From Oligoflexales bacterium (GTDB lineage: Bacteria > Bdellovibrionota_B > Oligoflexia > Oligoflexales > RGVZ01), in contig CANFEB010000021.1 in the NCBI GenBank assembly GCA_947445775.1, positions 1-43,184 of the forward strand: a stretch of DNA of 43,184 bases. Direction: 5' to 3'. How positions within the stretch are numbered: position 1 is the stretch's first letter; every line of letters starts with the position of its first letter. The position numbers were made by a program, and so were the translations under genes. Below the pieces are notes generated by a model. The model did no database searches. It was not told where the DNA came from and saw only the letters and a program-made list of their open reading frames with translations. Positions 8,126 through 14,528 of the stretch are shown piece by piece.

Positions 8126-8166
8126 TAGATTTCGCTGAAAAAGCCGCGCTTTTTCAGCGAAATCTA
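8126..8166. repeat. Perfect 19-bp inverted repeat at one edge of a REP-like element
   Basis: Bases 8126-8144 and 8148-8166 are exact reverse complements separated by CGC. It lies 47 bases after flgE. There is no following T tract, so it is not a standard terminator, though it could protect the flgE mRNA 3' end. It abuts the REP-like motif at 8166-8187; the element at 22075-22124 has the same order, motif then hairpin, in the opposite orientation. Confidence 0.8.
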
Positions 8167-8187
8167 TCCCGAGCGTAGCGAGGGATC
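8166..8187 (-). repeat. REP-like 22-base motif, copy 1
   Basis: The reverse complement of this 22-mer matches bases 22075-22096 at 21 of 22 positions (GATCCCTCGCTACG then a C/T difference and CGGGAT). It is partly self-complementary (ATCCC...GGGAT). Here it lies between the 19-bp hairpin and the 74-base repeat. Confidence 0.8.
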
Positions 8188-8261
8188 TCGATGCGCTACC
8201 CATAGCGTTGTTTGGTCGGCGACCAGTCCGACATAGATTCTTTCGGCCCAACTACTGCACC
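8188..8261. repeat. 74-base dispersed repeat, copy A
   Basis: Matches 21813-21886 with about five differences. Read on the minus strand both copies encode a short peptide containing IYVGLVADQTTLWVAHR, which resembles the YIG strand of GIY-YIG proteins, but no complete gene is present. In copy A the plus-strand frame that is open in copy B has a stop codon. Together with the adjacent REP-like motif it looks like one end of a small mobile or decayed element. Confidence 0.75.
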
Positions 8262-8496
8262 CGCATGCTGCTCTTTTTTGGACTCGTGGCTCATGGCCCC
8301 AAACCTCCTTGCCGGGTGGCAAAAAAAGCCTGCCAAAAAAATATTTTTTATTGTGACGCAACGACTCTAACCTTCCTGATTTTCAACCGATTTTCGGTAA
8401 TCATTTTTTTAAAGTCAATTCGTTTAGGCGCCTCTTCCTTCAGTTCGGCTGGTCAATGCCGAAGTTGTTTCTATGAAACAATGAATTGGAGAACTT
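8262..8496. other. AT-rich intergenic stretch before the DUF1566 lipoprotein gene
   Basis: No gene is seen. It contains a 14-base palindrome AAAAAATATTTTTT (8336-8349), which would be bent or UP-element-like DNA and probably lies upstream of the lipoprotein promoter, but no clear -35/-10 pair was identified. Confidence 0.4.
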
Positions 8497-9186
8497 ATGA
8501 CTCATTTAAAAAAGATCTTTATGTTTATCGGCGCCTTGGGGCTTTGCGGACTGACAGCCTGCAATGTGACTCTTCCGGATAAGTCCACGACCGAGGGTGG
8601 AGTTTGTACTTCTGATTCGATTGAATCTGCCTGCGCCGCAGAGAGTTCGGAGTTGCTTACCCTGACCAGCCGCCGGCCGCTCGTGATTAAATCTGGCGAC
8701 ACCGTGGCCTTGACCGGAACGGGATTCAATAAAGCCATGTCGGCCACCGTCGGCGGCATTGCCGTGACGTCCCTTACAGTCACCTCTGCCACGTCTGCCT
8801 CCCTGGTCGTACCGGCCGGCGTCGCTACCGGCATGTCGGAATTAAAACTGACGCTCAACACGGTAGATGCGACGGCTTCGATGGCATACACTCCCAGAAA
8901 TGACATTCCACTCATGACGGTCGCGGCAACAGAGGTTTGCGCGGGCGTTGCTTTCTACGACATCAACGGCGACAGCCAGACTGGGACTAAATCTTGTTCC
9001 GGATCATCATCGACTCCTGCATGTGCGGCAAACGGAGCTATCGACTGCGTAACGAACTCTTCTTACAAATCTGCGGACTTCACCAACCTGGTAGCTTCTA
9101 ACATTAAATCTGGCGTCACTGTGGCCGGAGTCGCCGGTAATTATACTTCCAGTTCCGGCAGCAGCGGCACGCCACCCGATGCCTAG
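8497..9186 (+). CDS. Lipoprotein with IPT/TIG-like N-terminal domain; 5' part of a gene split by an in-frame TAG
   Basis: Secreted lipoprotein part of 229 residues. Seen: MTHLKKIFMFIGALGLCG then LTAC, a lipobox with the lipidated Cys at about residue 23; then a beta-sandwich-like region LVIKSGDTVALTGTGFNKA and VTSLTVTSATSASLVVPAG, typical of IPT/TIG domains; then a Cys-containing, Ser/Gly-rich part ending GTPPDA. The TAG at 9184-9186 is in the same frame as the following DUF1566 part. The codon context GAT GCC TAG GAC TTG CGT GCT GGG reads Asp-Ala-stop-Asp-Leu-Arg, and a Trp (TGG) would restore continuity. GGAG is six bases before the ATG. Without read-through the product is a lipoprotein lacking its C-terminal domain. 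Confidence 0.8.
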   Translation: MTHLKKIFMFIGALGLCGLTACNVTLPDKSTTEGGVCTSDSIESACAAESSELLTLTSRRPLVIKSGDTVALTGTGFNKAMSATVGGIAVTSLTVTSATSASLVVPAGVATGMSELKLTLNTVDATASMAYTPRNDIPLMTVAATEVCAGVAFYDINGDSQTGTKSCSGSSSTPACAANGAIDCVTNSSYKSADFTNLVASNIKSGVTVAGVAGNYTSSSGSSGTPPDA

Positions 9187-9189
9187 GAC

Positions 9190-9870
9190 TTGCGTGCTGG
9201 GACCACAGTGAGTGGTGTGACCGGTAAGCTCAAAGTCAATTGCCGTAATGCGGTTAGACTTACCGGAACAGGATCTTTTGATAATTCTACATCTCCCGCC
9301 GCCGCAGGCAGCGATATTTGGGACACCATTGACGATTACTACGGCCTTCCTGCATCCACAGATTTCCCGTCAACATGGTTTGTTGCCGAAAACTATTGCG
9401 GTGGCGTCGAGGCAGCGGCGGGCGACGACAATGTCTGGAAGGATGTGACGACGACCAACGGGACCACGGCATCGACATGCGCGGGGACTTCCGCCAACTG
9501 CACTATGAAAGACAAGATCAGCGGGTTGAGCTGGAGCAAGTCTAATCGTACGATGGCCGGAGCCAACACCTTAGTAACATGGCAGGCCGCGGTCACGTAC
9601 TGCAACGCTTCGACCTATAACGGTCAGACGGCTGGGAGTTGGCGATTGCCCACGCAGAAGGAGCTATTGAACGCTTACGAGCATGGGATAAGCAGTGCTG
9701 CCAGCGCGAATTGGATGTCGCTTGTAAACATGCGAGATAGTTTTTGGTCGGCTTCCTCTCGCTCGGACATTCCCGATTACAAATGGTTCGTGCTTTTGGC
9801 GAACGGTTTCACGGGATACAGCCTTTTGTTCAACGGCTTCGCCGTTGTTTGTGTTCATGCTCATCATTAA
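9190..9870 (+). pseudogene. DUF1566 (Lcl_C) domain, 3' part of the split lipoprotein gene
   Basis: The same reading frame as the preceding lipoprotein continues for 226 codons after one TAG. Seen: LRAGTTVSGVTGKLKVNCRNAV, a linker; then the Lcl/DUF1566 domain with ISGLSWSKS, TWQAAVTYCNA, GSWRLPTQKELLNAYEHG, SFWSASSRSD, KWFVLLANGFTG and AVVCVH near the end. The domain is a beta-rich C-type-lectin-like fold common in outer-surface lipoproteins. No good start codon with a ribosome site follows the TAG (TTG at 9190 and GTG at 9208 are the only early options), so it is probably not made alone. Most likely a recent nonsense mutation; a sequencing error is the alternative. Confidence 0.75.
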
Positions 9871-9960
9871 TTGACGTGGGGCGTGTACCTGTCGGAAGGG
9901 GCCACGAGACAGCATCCCATGGGCAAGGGCGGTAACTACCAGGTGGCTTGTGTCCGCTAG
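9871..9960 (+). pseudogene. In-frame leftover of a second DUF1566 C-terminus
   Basis: After the TAA at 9868-9870 the same frame continues as LTWGVYLSEGATRQHPM, GKGGNYQVACVR and a TAG stop at 9958-9960. The ending ...YLS-G-...Y-VACVR is what natural DUF1566 domains end with, and parallels VLLANGFTG...FAVVCVH of the upstream gene. It therefore looks like the last ~29 codons of an older or alternative version of the same gene, left behind when a different C-terminus was installed. Confidence 0.6.
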
Positions 9961-9966
9961 ATAGTC

Positions 9967-10701
9967 TTAGCCCATTGTAGTCAGGGCGGTTTCAATCATC
10001 GAACGGACCCGCGAGGCATAAGCCTCGTAGGTTTCACCTTCCGTGCGCCGCGTGCGTGGCAACACTTTGATTTTTACCGTTGCCGAATCTGGTAATTTGC
10101 TGCCCTTGCGCCAAAGCCTGCCGGCGCCACACAGGGCTATGGGAAGAACATCGACCCCGCCTTCAGAAGAAAGTTTGAATGCTCCGACCTTGAATGGACG
10201 CATCTGGCCGGGAATTTCCGAACGAGTTCCCTCGGCAAAGTAAAACATGCTGATTCTCCGTCGGATCCATTCTGCGCTGGCCAGGATGGCGGCTTGGTGG
10301 CTATTTTTATCGCCGCGTGTGATCGGGATATGTCCGCAAACCCGCATTGCTCGGCCCAGCAGCGGAATACGCATAACGCTTTCCTTAGAGAGCCACCGAA
10401 ATTGGACCCGTAAAAAATAGATAACGAGGATGTCCACCAGGCTTTCATGATTCGCCACCATGACCACAGGATCATTTTCGCCGGGAAGGTTTTCGCGGCC
10501 GTCGACTTCAATGTGCCAGCCGGGGACGATACCAAAAATACTTCTGGCCCAAATTCCCGCCATTTTTTCGCCACGGATGGTGACAGAGTTTTTTGGGCGG
10601 TCGGGCAGAATACCGGAAATGACGATCAAACCAGCCCAAAACAGCGTCAACAATAATGCGCCAACATAAAATACCAGTCCGGCAACAATTCGCTTAAACA
10701 T
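9967..10701 (-). CDS. plsC: 1-acyl-sn-glycerol-3-phosphate acyltransferase
   Basis: Membrane-associated acyltransferase that makes phosphatidic acid from lysophosphatidic acid. 244 residues. Seen: an N-terminal hydrophobic segment (VAGLVFYVGALLLTLFWAGL), block I NHESLVDI (the H-x4-D catalytic motif, about residues 84-91), and block III FAEGTRSE (about 156-163), followed by a basic region and PIALCGAG. Its ATG overlaps the end of coaBC by eight bases, so it is translated as part of the same minus-strand operon. Some PlsC-family members acylate other lipids, so the exact acceptor is inferred. Confidence 0.92.
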   Translation of the reverse strand: MFKRIVAGLVFYVGALLLTLFWAGLIVISGILPDRPKNSVTIRGEKMAGIWARSIFGIVPGWHIEVDGRENLPGENDPVVMVANHESLVDILVIYFLRVQFRWLSKESVMRIPLLGRAMRVCGHIPITRGDKNSHQAAILASAEWIRRRISMFYFAEGTRSEIPGQMRPFKVGAFKLSSEGGVDVLPIALCGAGRLWRKGSKLPDSATVKIKVLPRTRRTEGETYEAYASRVRSMIETALTTMG

Positions 10702-11932
10702 CCCAGTTCAACCTTTCCCAAACATGGCGAGCAACGGCATTCGCCACGTCTTCTTTGGTATGGGCTTCGAGAGGACGGTCGTGCTCAAGATGGCCCGCCG
10801 TTTTCGTTTCGAAAATCCAGGCGCGGTGCGCATTGGCGCTGACATCGTTAAGATTGTTGACGACCAGCATCGTCAGGCCGTGCATCGAAATATATTTCCG
10901 GGCTAGATTGGCAGCGCTTTTTTCGTCGGCCCCGGATTCAAGTTTAAAGGCAACTTTCGCCGGGATTTTCGTTTTCAGGCTAGCAATAATTTTGGGTGTG
11001 GGCAAAAGGTCGACCGACTGTTTTCCATCTGATGAAGGAATTTTTCCCGGCAGGCGTTGCGCTGGAACAAAATCCAAAACTGCGGCAGCGTGGACAATCG
11101 CCTTGTCGCCATCGGCCATTAACCGCAGTGCTTCCTTGGTCAAATCTTCGTTGGTGGCGCAGCGCGTCAGTGAACGGAAGCCCTTTGGCAGGTGCTCGGC
11201 GGCGCAAGCCAAGACATCCACATCAAGGCCCAAGCGATGCATTTCTTCTGCGATCAATGTTCCGAGGCGTCCCGAAGAATAGTTGCCAATGTAGCGAACA
11301 TCGTCGATCCAAGCACGGGTACCGCCCATCGTGAGCATGACGGCGGTATTAGCTTTTTTGTTTTTAAGGAGCGCCCGATTGTAAGCATGGGCACAATGAT
11401 CGGCTAAGGTTCCGGGCTCGGGAACCTTGTGTTTGCCTTCTTCCAGGCGTGAACCAAGGATGGTGATGTTGACACCAGACTTACGTAGTTTTTCTAGATT
11501 GGCCCGGACTTGAGGCGCATTGGCAAGGCTGTCATGCATGCTGGGCAGGATGATCACGGGGTGCCCAAGGCCCATGTAGGAGGTCACCAAGGCTGTGGCT
11601 GGTGAATCGGTGATGCCGTTGGCGATCTTCGCCAGAAAACTGGCCGAGGCCGGTGCAACGATGCAACCATGGCCTTCTGCCAAATGGGAGGCGTCCGCCT
11701 CAAAGCCGGTCCGGCATTCGCGGGCTGCGGCCCATCCCAATGCCAACGGGGTAATGAATTGGCTTCCCCCCTTGGTCAGCCAGGGGGTGACATGTGCGTC
11801 GAGGCGGCGGAGTGCGCGGACAAAACGAATCGACTCAACAGCTCCGATGGAGCCGCTGACGATGACGTCCAGGTGGATCCCGGTCAGTGCGTTGGAAATC
11901 AGCCTTACTGCGAGGTCTGACCCGGGAGCCAT
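10694..11932 (-). CDS. coaBC: CoaBC-like bifunctional flavoprotein / phosphopantothenate-cysteine ligase, decarboxylase Cys not seen
   Basis: Coenzyme A pathway protein of 412 residues that normally ligates cysteine to phosphopantothenate (CoaB) and decarboxylates the product (CoaC). Seen: N-terminal flavoprotein half (VSGSIGAVESIRFVRALR, SHLAEGHGCIVAPASASFLAKIANGI) with a likely catalytic His; C-terminal CoaB half (MLTMGGTRAWIDDVRYIGNYSSG, HAAAVLDFVP, KIPSS, PTPKIIASL). Odd points: the usual AMN motif reads PSMH and the Cys of the ACGxxGxGR substrate loop is absent; LEEGKHKVPEP stands there. The ligase half looks intact. Either the decarboxylation uses other residues or another protein supplies it. 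Its ATG overlaps the TAA of the small upstream gene, and its end overlaps plsC. Confidence 0.85.
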   Translation of the reverse strand: MAPGSDLAVRLISNALTGIHLDVIVSGSIGAVESIRFVRALRRLDAHVTPWLTKGGSQFITPLALGWAAARECRTGFEADASHLAEGHGCIVAPASASFLAKIANGITDSPATALVTSYMGLGHPVIILPSMHDSLANAPQVRANLEKLRKSGVNITILGSRLEEGKHKVPEPGTLADHCAHAYNRALLKNKKANTAVMLTMGGTRAWIDDVRYIGNYSSGRLGTLIAEEMHRLGLDVDVLACAAEHLPKGFRSLTRCATNEDLTKEALRLMADGDKAIVHAAAVLDFVPAQRLPGKIPSSDGKQSVDLLPTPKIIASLKTKIPAKVAFKLESGADEKSAANLARKYISMHGLTMLVVNNLNDVSANAHRAWIFETKTAGHLEHDRPLEAHTKEDVANAVARHVWERLNWDV

Positions 11933-12099
11933 TATTTGGCAGCGGGCTTTTTCAGCGAGCGCTCATGGGCGTTTGGCTTATTCAGCGGCAGGTTCGCAGC
12001 GGTGGTACCGGCTTTGCGGACGGCGTTTTTGCGCTTACGGCCAGCGGTTGAAACTTTGTGTTCACGAATTCTTACGAGTTGCGTTGTCTTAGATGCCAT
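11932..12099 (-). CDS. Small highly basic protein upstream of coaBC
   Basis: A 55-residue protein starting MASKTTQLVRIREHKVSTAG, followed by RKRKNAVRKAGTT and ending HERSLKKPAAK. About a third of the residues are Lys or Arg and there is no membrane segment or Cys. GGGAG lies 11 bases upstream of the ATG, and the stop codon shares one base with the coaBC start (TAATG), so both are probably translated together. The function is unknown; a nucleic-acid- or ribosome-associated role is suggested only by charge and size. The tight coupling and clean start make it very likely a real gene. Confidence 0.75.
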   Translation of the reverse strand: MASKTTQLVRIREHKVSTAGRKRKNAVRKAGTTAANLPLNKPNAHERSLKKPAAK

Positions 12100-12213
12100 G
12101 GCTTGTTAAGCTCCCAAAAATGTCACAAATGCCCGAGTTAGCAGGAACTAGCAGGAATTATTAGAAATGCCCGGCCAAGTCCAGTGTAAACAATCTTTTA
12201 GCAATCAAGTCAG

Positions 12214-12257
12214 CTTCAATTCACCTTCAATTCACCTTCAATTCACCTTCAATTCAT
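12214..12257 (+). repeat. 11-base tandem repeat, four copies, upstream of an outer-membrane gene
   Basis: CTTCAATTCAC is repeated exactly three times, with a fourth copy ending in T (12214-12224, 12225-12235, 12236-12246, 12247-12257). It ends one base before the GGGGAG ribosome binding site of the gene at 12272, so it forms most of the 5' leader. Copy-number change would alter leader length or spacing from the promoter. Confidence 0.85.
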
Positions 12258-12271
12258 CGGGGAGTCACGCC

Positions 12272-13009
12272 ATGCGCAAGCCGTCGAATGCTTTGTTATC
12301 GGGTCTTTTGGGCCTAGCCCTCGCCTCATCCACGTTGGGAATGTCCGCTCCAGTCGCCAAAGATCCAGATTTGGAGGAATACCGTGACTCGACGTCGGCA
12401 AAATACGACGCCGATGTTGTCAATCACGACGGCGATTCGGGTATGACTTTGTCACTCGGTTTAGGTTTGGGGCAAGCCCGCCCGACCCAGTCAGGGGGAA
12501 CCCCGGGAATCGCGTTCCAGGCCGGGATTGAGCCAGGATATACCAGTCAAATTGGCCGGTTCAGCAGGATCGAGGCTTCAGCGGAAATGTTTTTTGGGCG
12601 TGCCGGTTACACATTGTCTCTTAACGACGGAGATGAAAAAGTTTCAATTCCACTGAAATTCGGGATGCTGGCGAAGTTTGGATTTGGGTCGGCCTCTGGC
12701 AGCGCTTACTCAACCTGGAAGTTCGGTCTTGGTCCGGTATTTGGCAGCTATTCCGGCGAGCAAAACAATGGCGACACCATCGATTCGACCGACACCCTCG
12801 TCGGGCTGGTGGCGATGGTCGGGTACAATTGGACCTTTGATTTCACCAAACACTTTGGATTTAATGTCGGCGCAGAATTGCGCCACTTCGAATTCGACGT
12901 ATCCCCGGCGGAAAAGACCGAAGCTGGCACCAAAACGACCGTCAAGGTCAACCGGGTTGCCAGCATCAACATTCCGCAATTGATCATTGGACCGCGAATC
13001 AAATTCTAG
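12272..13009 (+). CDS. Outer-membrane beta-barrel protein, unknown function
   Basis: A 245-residue protein with a signal peptide (MRKPSNALLSGLLGLALAS, cleavage near residue 26) and alternating hydrophobic/polar strands rich in Gly and aromatic residues (SLGLGLGQARPTQ, GIEPGYTSQIGRF, YTLSLNDGDEKV, FGFNVGAELRHFEF). It ends in IKF, a terminal Phe as required for recognition by the Bam machinery. Size fits an 8- to 10-strand barrel of the OmpA/OmpW type. Start at 12272 is chosen because GGGGAG lies eight bases upstream; a longer frame from 12167 runs through the repeat leader. Function unknown. Confidence 0.75.
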   Translation: MRKPSNALLSGLLGLALASSTLGMSAPVAKDPDLEEYRDSTSAKYDADVVNHDGDSGMTLSLGLGLGQARPTQSGGTPGIAFQAGIEPGYTSQIGRFSRIEASAEMFFGRAGYTLSLNDGDEKVSIPLKFGMLAKFGFGSASGSAYSTWKFGLGPVFGSYSGEQNNGDTIDSTDTLVGLVAMVGYNWTFDFTKHFGFNVGAELRHFEFDVSPAEKTEAGTKTTVKVNRVASINIPQLIIGPRIKF

Positions 13010-13042
13010 GTTTCTTAGGTTTCTTAGGTTTCTTAGGTTTCA
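13007..13042 (+). repeat. 9-base tandem repeat spanning a stop codon
   Basis: TAGGTTTCT is repeated three times plus a fourth copy ending in A, beginning with the TAG stop of the barrel gene. Because the unit is nine bases the stop is repeated in the same frame, so expansion or contraction keeps termination. Confidence 0.8.
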
Positions 13043-13086
13043 AGCCGGACCAGAATCCGTTTTTTGCCGCTCGCTTATTTTATATT

Positions 13087-13131
13087 GCCCATGGATTAGA
13101 CGAAACCAATGGTTTTGTCTGATCTATGGGC
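13087..13131 (+). terminator. 21-bp RNA hairpin downstream of the barrel gene
   Basis: Arms 13087-13107 and 13111-13131 pair over all 21 positions with a 3-base loop if the DNA is read as plus-strand RNA; the three non-Watson-Crick positions are all G-U or U-G. On the other strand they would be A-C mismatches. It is followed by AGTTTCTTTAT. Most likely a terminator or 3'-end stabiliser of the 12272 gene. Confidence 0.65.
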
Positions 13132-13252
13132 AGTTTCTTTATATAATAATCAATTATTTTAGACGGTTGTGAATGGCCTGATTTCTGCAACAAGTCACGG
13201 GTTAATGCCAATTTAGTTGTTGAATCAAGCCTTTCAATTGGGGGGGGAATCT

Positions 13253-14281
13253 ATGTCCCGCTTCGCTACCGTCAGATTGTCAATTCTAGCTGGCCTTTTG
13301 GTTACGGGCTGTAAGGGTCCTGACCACAATGCCCAAACAAAAATCATTGGCGGTGTCGATGCCGCACAAGATATTCATCCTTGGACTGTTCGCCTCGCAA
13401 TCGACGGTGGAAGGCTTTGCACCGGTACCTTTGTCAGTCCGACCACCTTGCTGACCGCCAGCCACTGCGTCAAATCCAACAGTTCGGTCAAGGTGCCACG
13501 CTATAACAACGTATCCAGTGTCGCCGTTTATAAGCACCCATCCCACGGCGGTGCTGTTGACCGCTTTGATCTGGCGGTTGTGGTTTTCCCTGCGAACACC
13601 GCCAGTAATTTCACCAGCCTTACGACTCGCATGCCGCAAGTTGGCGAGGATGTGGCCTTTGTCGGATACGGATCCTGCACCGAGTGGGATGGAGCAGATA
13701 CCGGCAAGCGCCGTTGTATGGGTTCCAACAAGGTAAGTTCCGTTTCTGCTAATTCCATGATCTCCTCCAACGCTGGCCGCGGCGCAGATGGGGTCGCAGT
13801 GTCACCCGGAGACTCCGGGGGCCCCATGTTCATTGAAGCATCTAAGCTCGCTGGTATTGCCTCTGGCGGTGGTTATGGCCGAGACAGTCTGCACACCAAT
13901 TTATTGATGGCAGAAAATCAGAGTTTTCTCCAGGGACTGGCTAATAATTCGGGCGTGGTGATTTGTGGCCTCAATGGCAACTCAGGTCAGGAATGTAGCG
14001 GCGCTGGTGTTGGTGGAGCTGCGGACTATCTGGCTCAAAATTCAAATTCCGCAGGTAACCAAGGATCTTCCGGTCCACTGCAGGATCAACTGGCTGGTGG
14101 CAACCAGCAGGATTCGAATAGCGGCAACCAGCAGAATTCCAATAATGGATCCCAGCCTAATTCGCCTCAAGCCTACGTCTACGATCATTCGCGCAAGTTT
14201 AGTTACCGGGGGAAATTGTACTATTGTCCGAGTGGTATGATTTTATATGCAATGAGCAGTGGTAGGCTCTATTGCATGTGA
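13253..14281 (+). CDS. Trypsin-like serine protease, lipoprotein
   Basis: Secreted S1-family protease of 342 residues. Seen: signal peptide with lipobox LLVTGC (Cys about residue 20); the activation-site-like KIIGGVDA, suggesting a zymogen cut before IIGG; catalytic His in TASHC, Asp in DRFDLAVV and Ser in SPGDSGGP. After the protease domain (to about residue 235) there is an Asn/Gln/Ser/Gly-rich linker and a C-terminal module with YDHSRKFSYRGKLYYCPSG and a final Cys. Start at 13253 follows a run of eight G (13240-13247) by five bases. Such proteases are common secreted hydrolases in predatory bacteria; the target is unknown. Confidence 0.9.
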   Translation: MSRFATVRLSILAGLLVTGCKGPDHNAQTKIIGGVDAAQDIHPWTVRLAIDGGRLCTGTFVSPTTLLTASHCVKSNSSVKVPRYNNVSSVAVYKHPSHGGAVDRFDLAVVVFPANTASNFTSLTTRMPQVGEDVAFVGYGSCTEWDGADTGKRRCMGSNKVSSVSANSMISSNAGRGADGVAVSPGDSGGPMFIEASKLAGIASGGGYGRDSLHTNLLMAENQSFLQGLANNSGVVICGLNGNSGQECSGAGVGGAADYLAQNSNSAGNQGSSGPLQDQLAGGNQQDSNSGNQQNSNNGSQPNSPQAYVYDHSRKFSYRGKLYYCPSGMILYAMSSGRLYCM

Positions 14282-14282
14282 A

Positions 14283-14296
14283 CAAGTTTAAACTTG
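14283..14296. repeat. 14-base perfect palindrome at the left island edge
   Basis: CAAGTTTAAACTTG lies two bases after the protease stop codon and three bases before the 60-base repeat at 14299. It may be an operator, a terminator stem or a recombination feature; nothing decides between these. Confidence 0.5.
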
Positions 14297-14298
14297 GT

Positions 14299-14362
14299 TT
14301 CAGGCTTTGATTTCTTCAAGAACAAAATAACGAGGCAGACGCTCTATGAGGTCTGCCTCGTT
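14299..14362 (-). pseudogene. 3'-end fragment of a GNAT acetyltransferase gene; left flanking repeat of the island
   Basis: Read on the minus strand, about 20 codons and a stop encode NEADLIERLPRYFVLEEIKA, closely matching the C-terminus ADLIERLPCYFVLEELKA of the intact GNAT at 22938-23525. Bases 14299-14358 match 22937-22996 at about 56 of 60 positions in the same orientation. No start or domain precedes it, so it is a fragment. The region also holds a perfect 12-bp inverted repeat (14329-14340 with 14351-14362). Confidence 0.8.
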
Positions 14363-14417
14363 CCAAAAAATAATTCGGTTCGTGAATTTCCGGCGGCAAC
14401 TTCCCGGACTGAGGGGG
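14347..14417 (+). repeat. 71-base direct repeat flanking the toxin-antitoxin module, left copy
   Basis: Matches 15173-15243 with about four substitutions and no gaps. It covers the end of the GNAT fragment, an A-rich spacer and the first part of the R2 repeat. The pair encloses the broken toxin and the antitoxin. Confidence 0.85.
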
Positions 14418-14465
14418 CGAGGCCCTTACAGCATAACAAGCGGCTCTACGAAACCCGGGGAACTT
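14391..14465 (+). repeat. R2 repeat, full copy 1
   Basis: About 75 bases matching 22279-22351 with roughly seven differences. The outer parts (AACTTCCCGG near the left and CCGGGGAA near the right) are near-inverted repeats, and GGGC/GCCC forms an inner stem, so it can fold as a branched hairpin. A partial third copy is at 15219-15243. Confidence 0.8.
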
Positions 14466-14499
14466 CAATTATCCAAAAATGGCGTGAGCAAAAATTATG

Positions 14500-14528
14500 T
14501 TGACGTATGTACTAAATTTGGTACGTTC
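14500..14528 (+). promoter_or_regulatory. Candidate promoter and operator of the toxin-antitoxin operon
   Basis: TTGACG (14500-14505) could be a -35 box. An imperfect 16-base palindrome, GTACTAAATTTGGTAC (14509-14524), lies where a -10 box would fall and ends four bases before the toxin ATG. An operator over the promoter fits autorepression by the HigA-type antitoxin, as known for the family. Confidence 0.5.

Noticed and set aside
8126-8166. Simple terminator of flgE
   Set aside because: No T tract on either side and it abuts the REP-like motif; treated as part of the repeat element, though it may still shape the mRNA end.
9184-9186. TAG as a recoded amino acid (pyrrolysine)
   Set aside because: No sign of pyrrolysine genes, and a TGG-to-TAG change is simpler; the local context predicts Trp.
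9190-9960. A diversity-generating retroelement target with template repeat
   Set aside because: No reverse transcriptase or adenine-biased template was found in the window; kept only as a search suggestion.
12214-12257. CRISPR-like array
   Set aside because: Units are 11 bases with no spacers; simple tandem repeat.
14391-14465. R2 as an integron attC site (contains GCATAAC)
   Set aside because: No matching GTTRRRY partner at a suitable distance and no integrase; only one core-like box is present.
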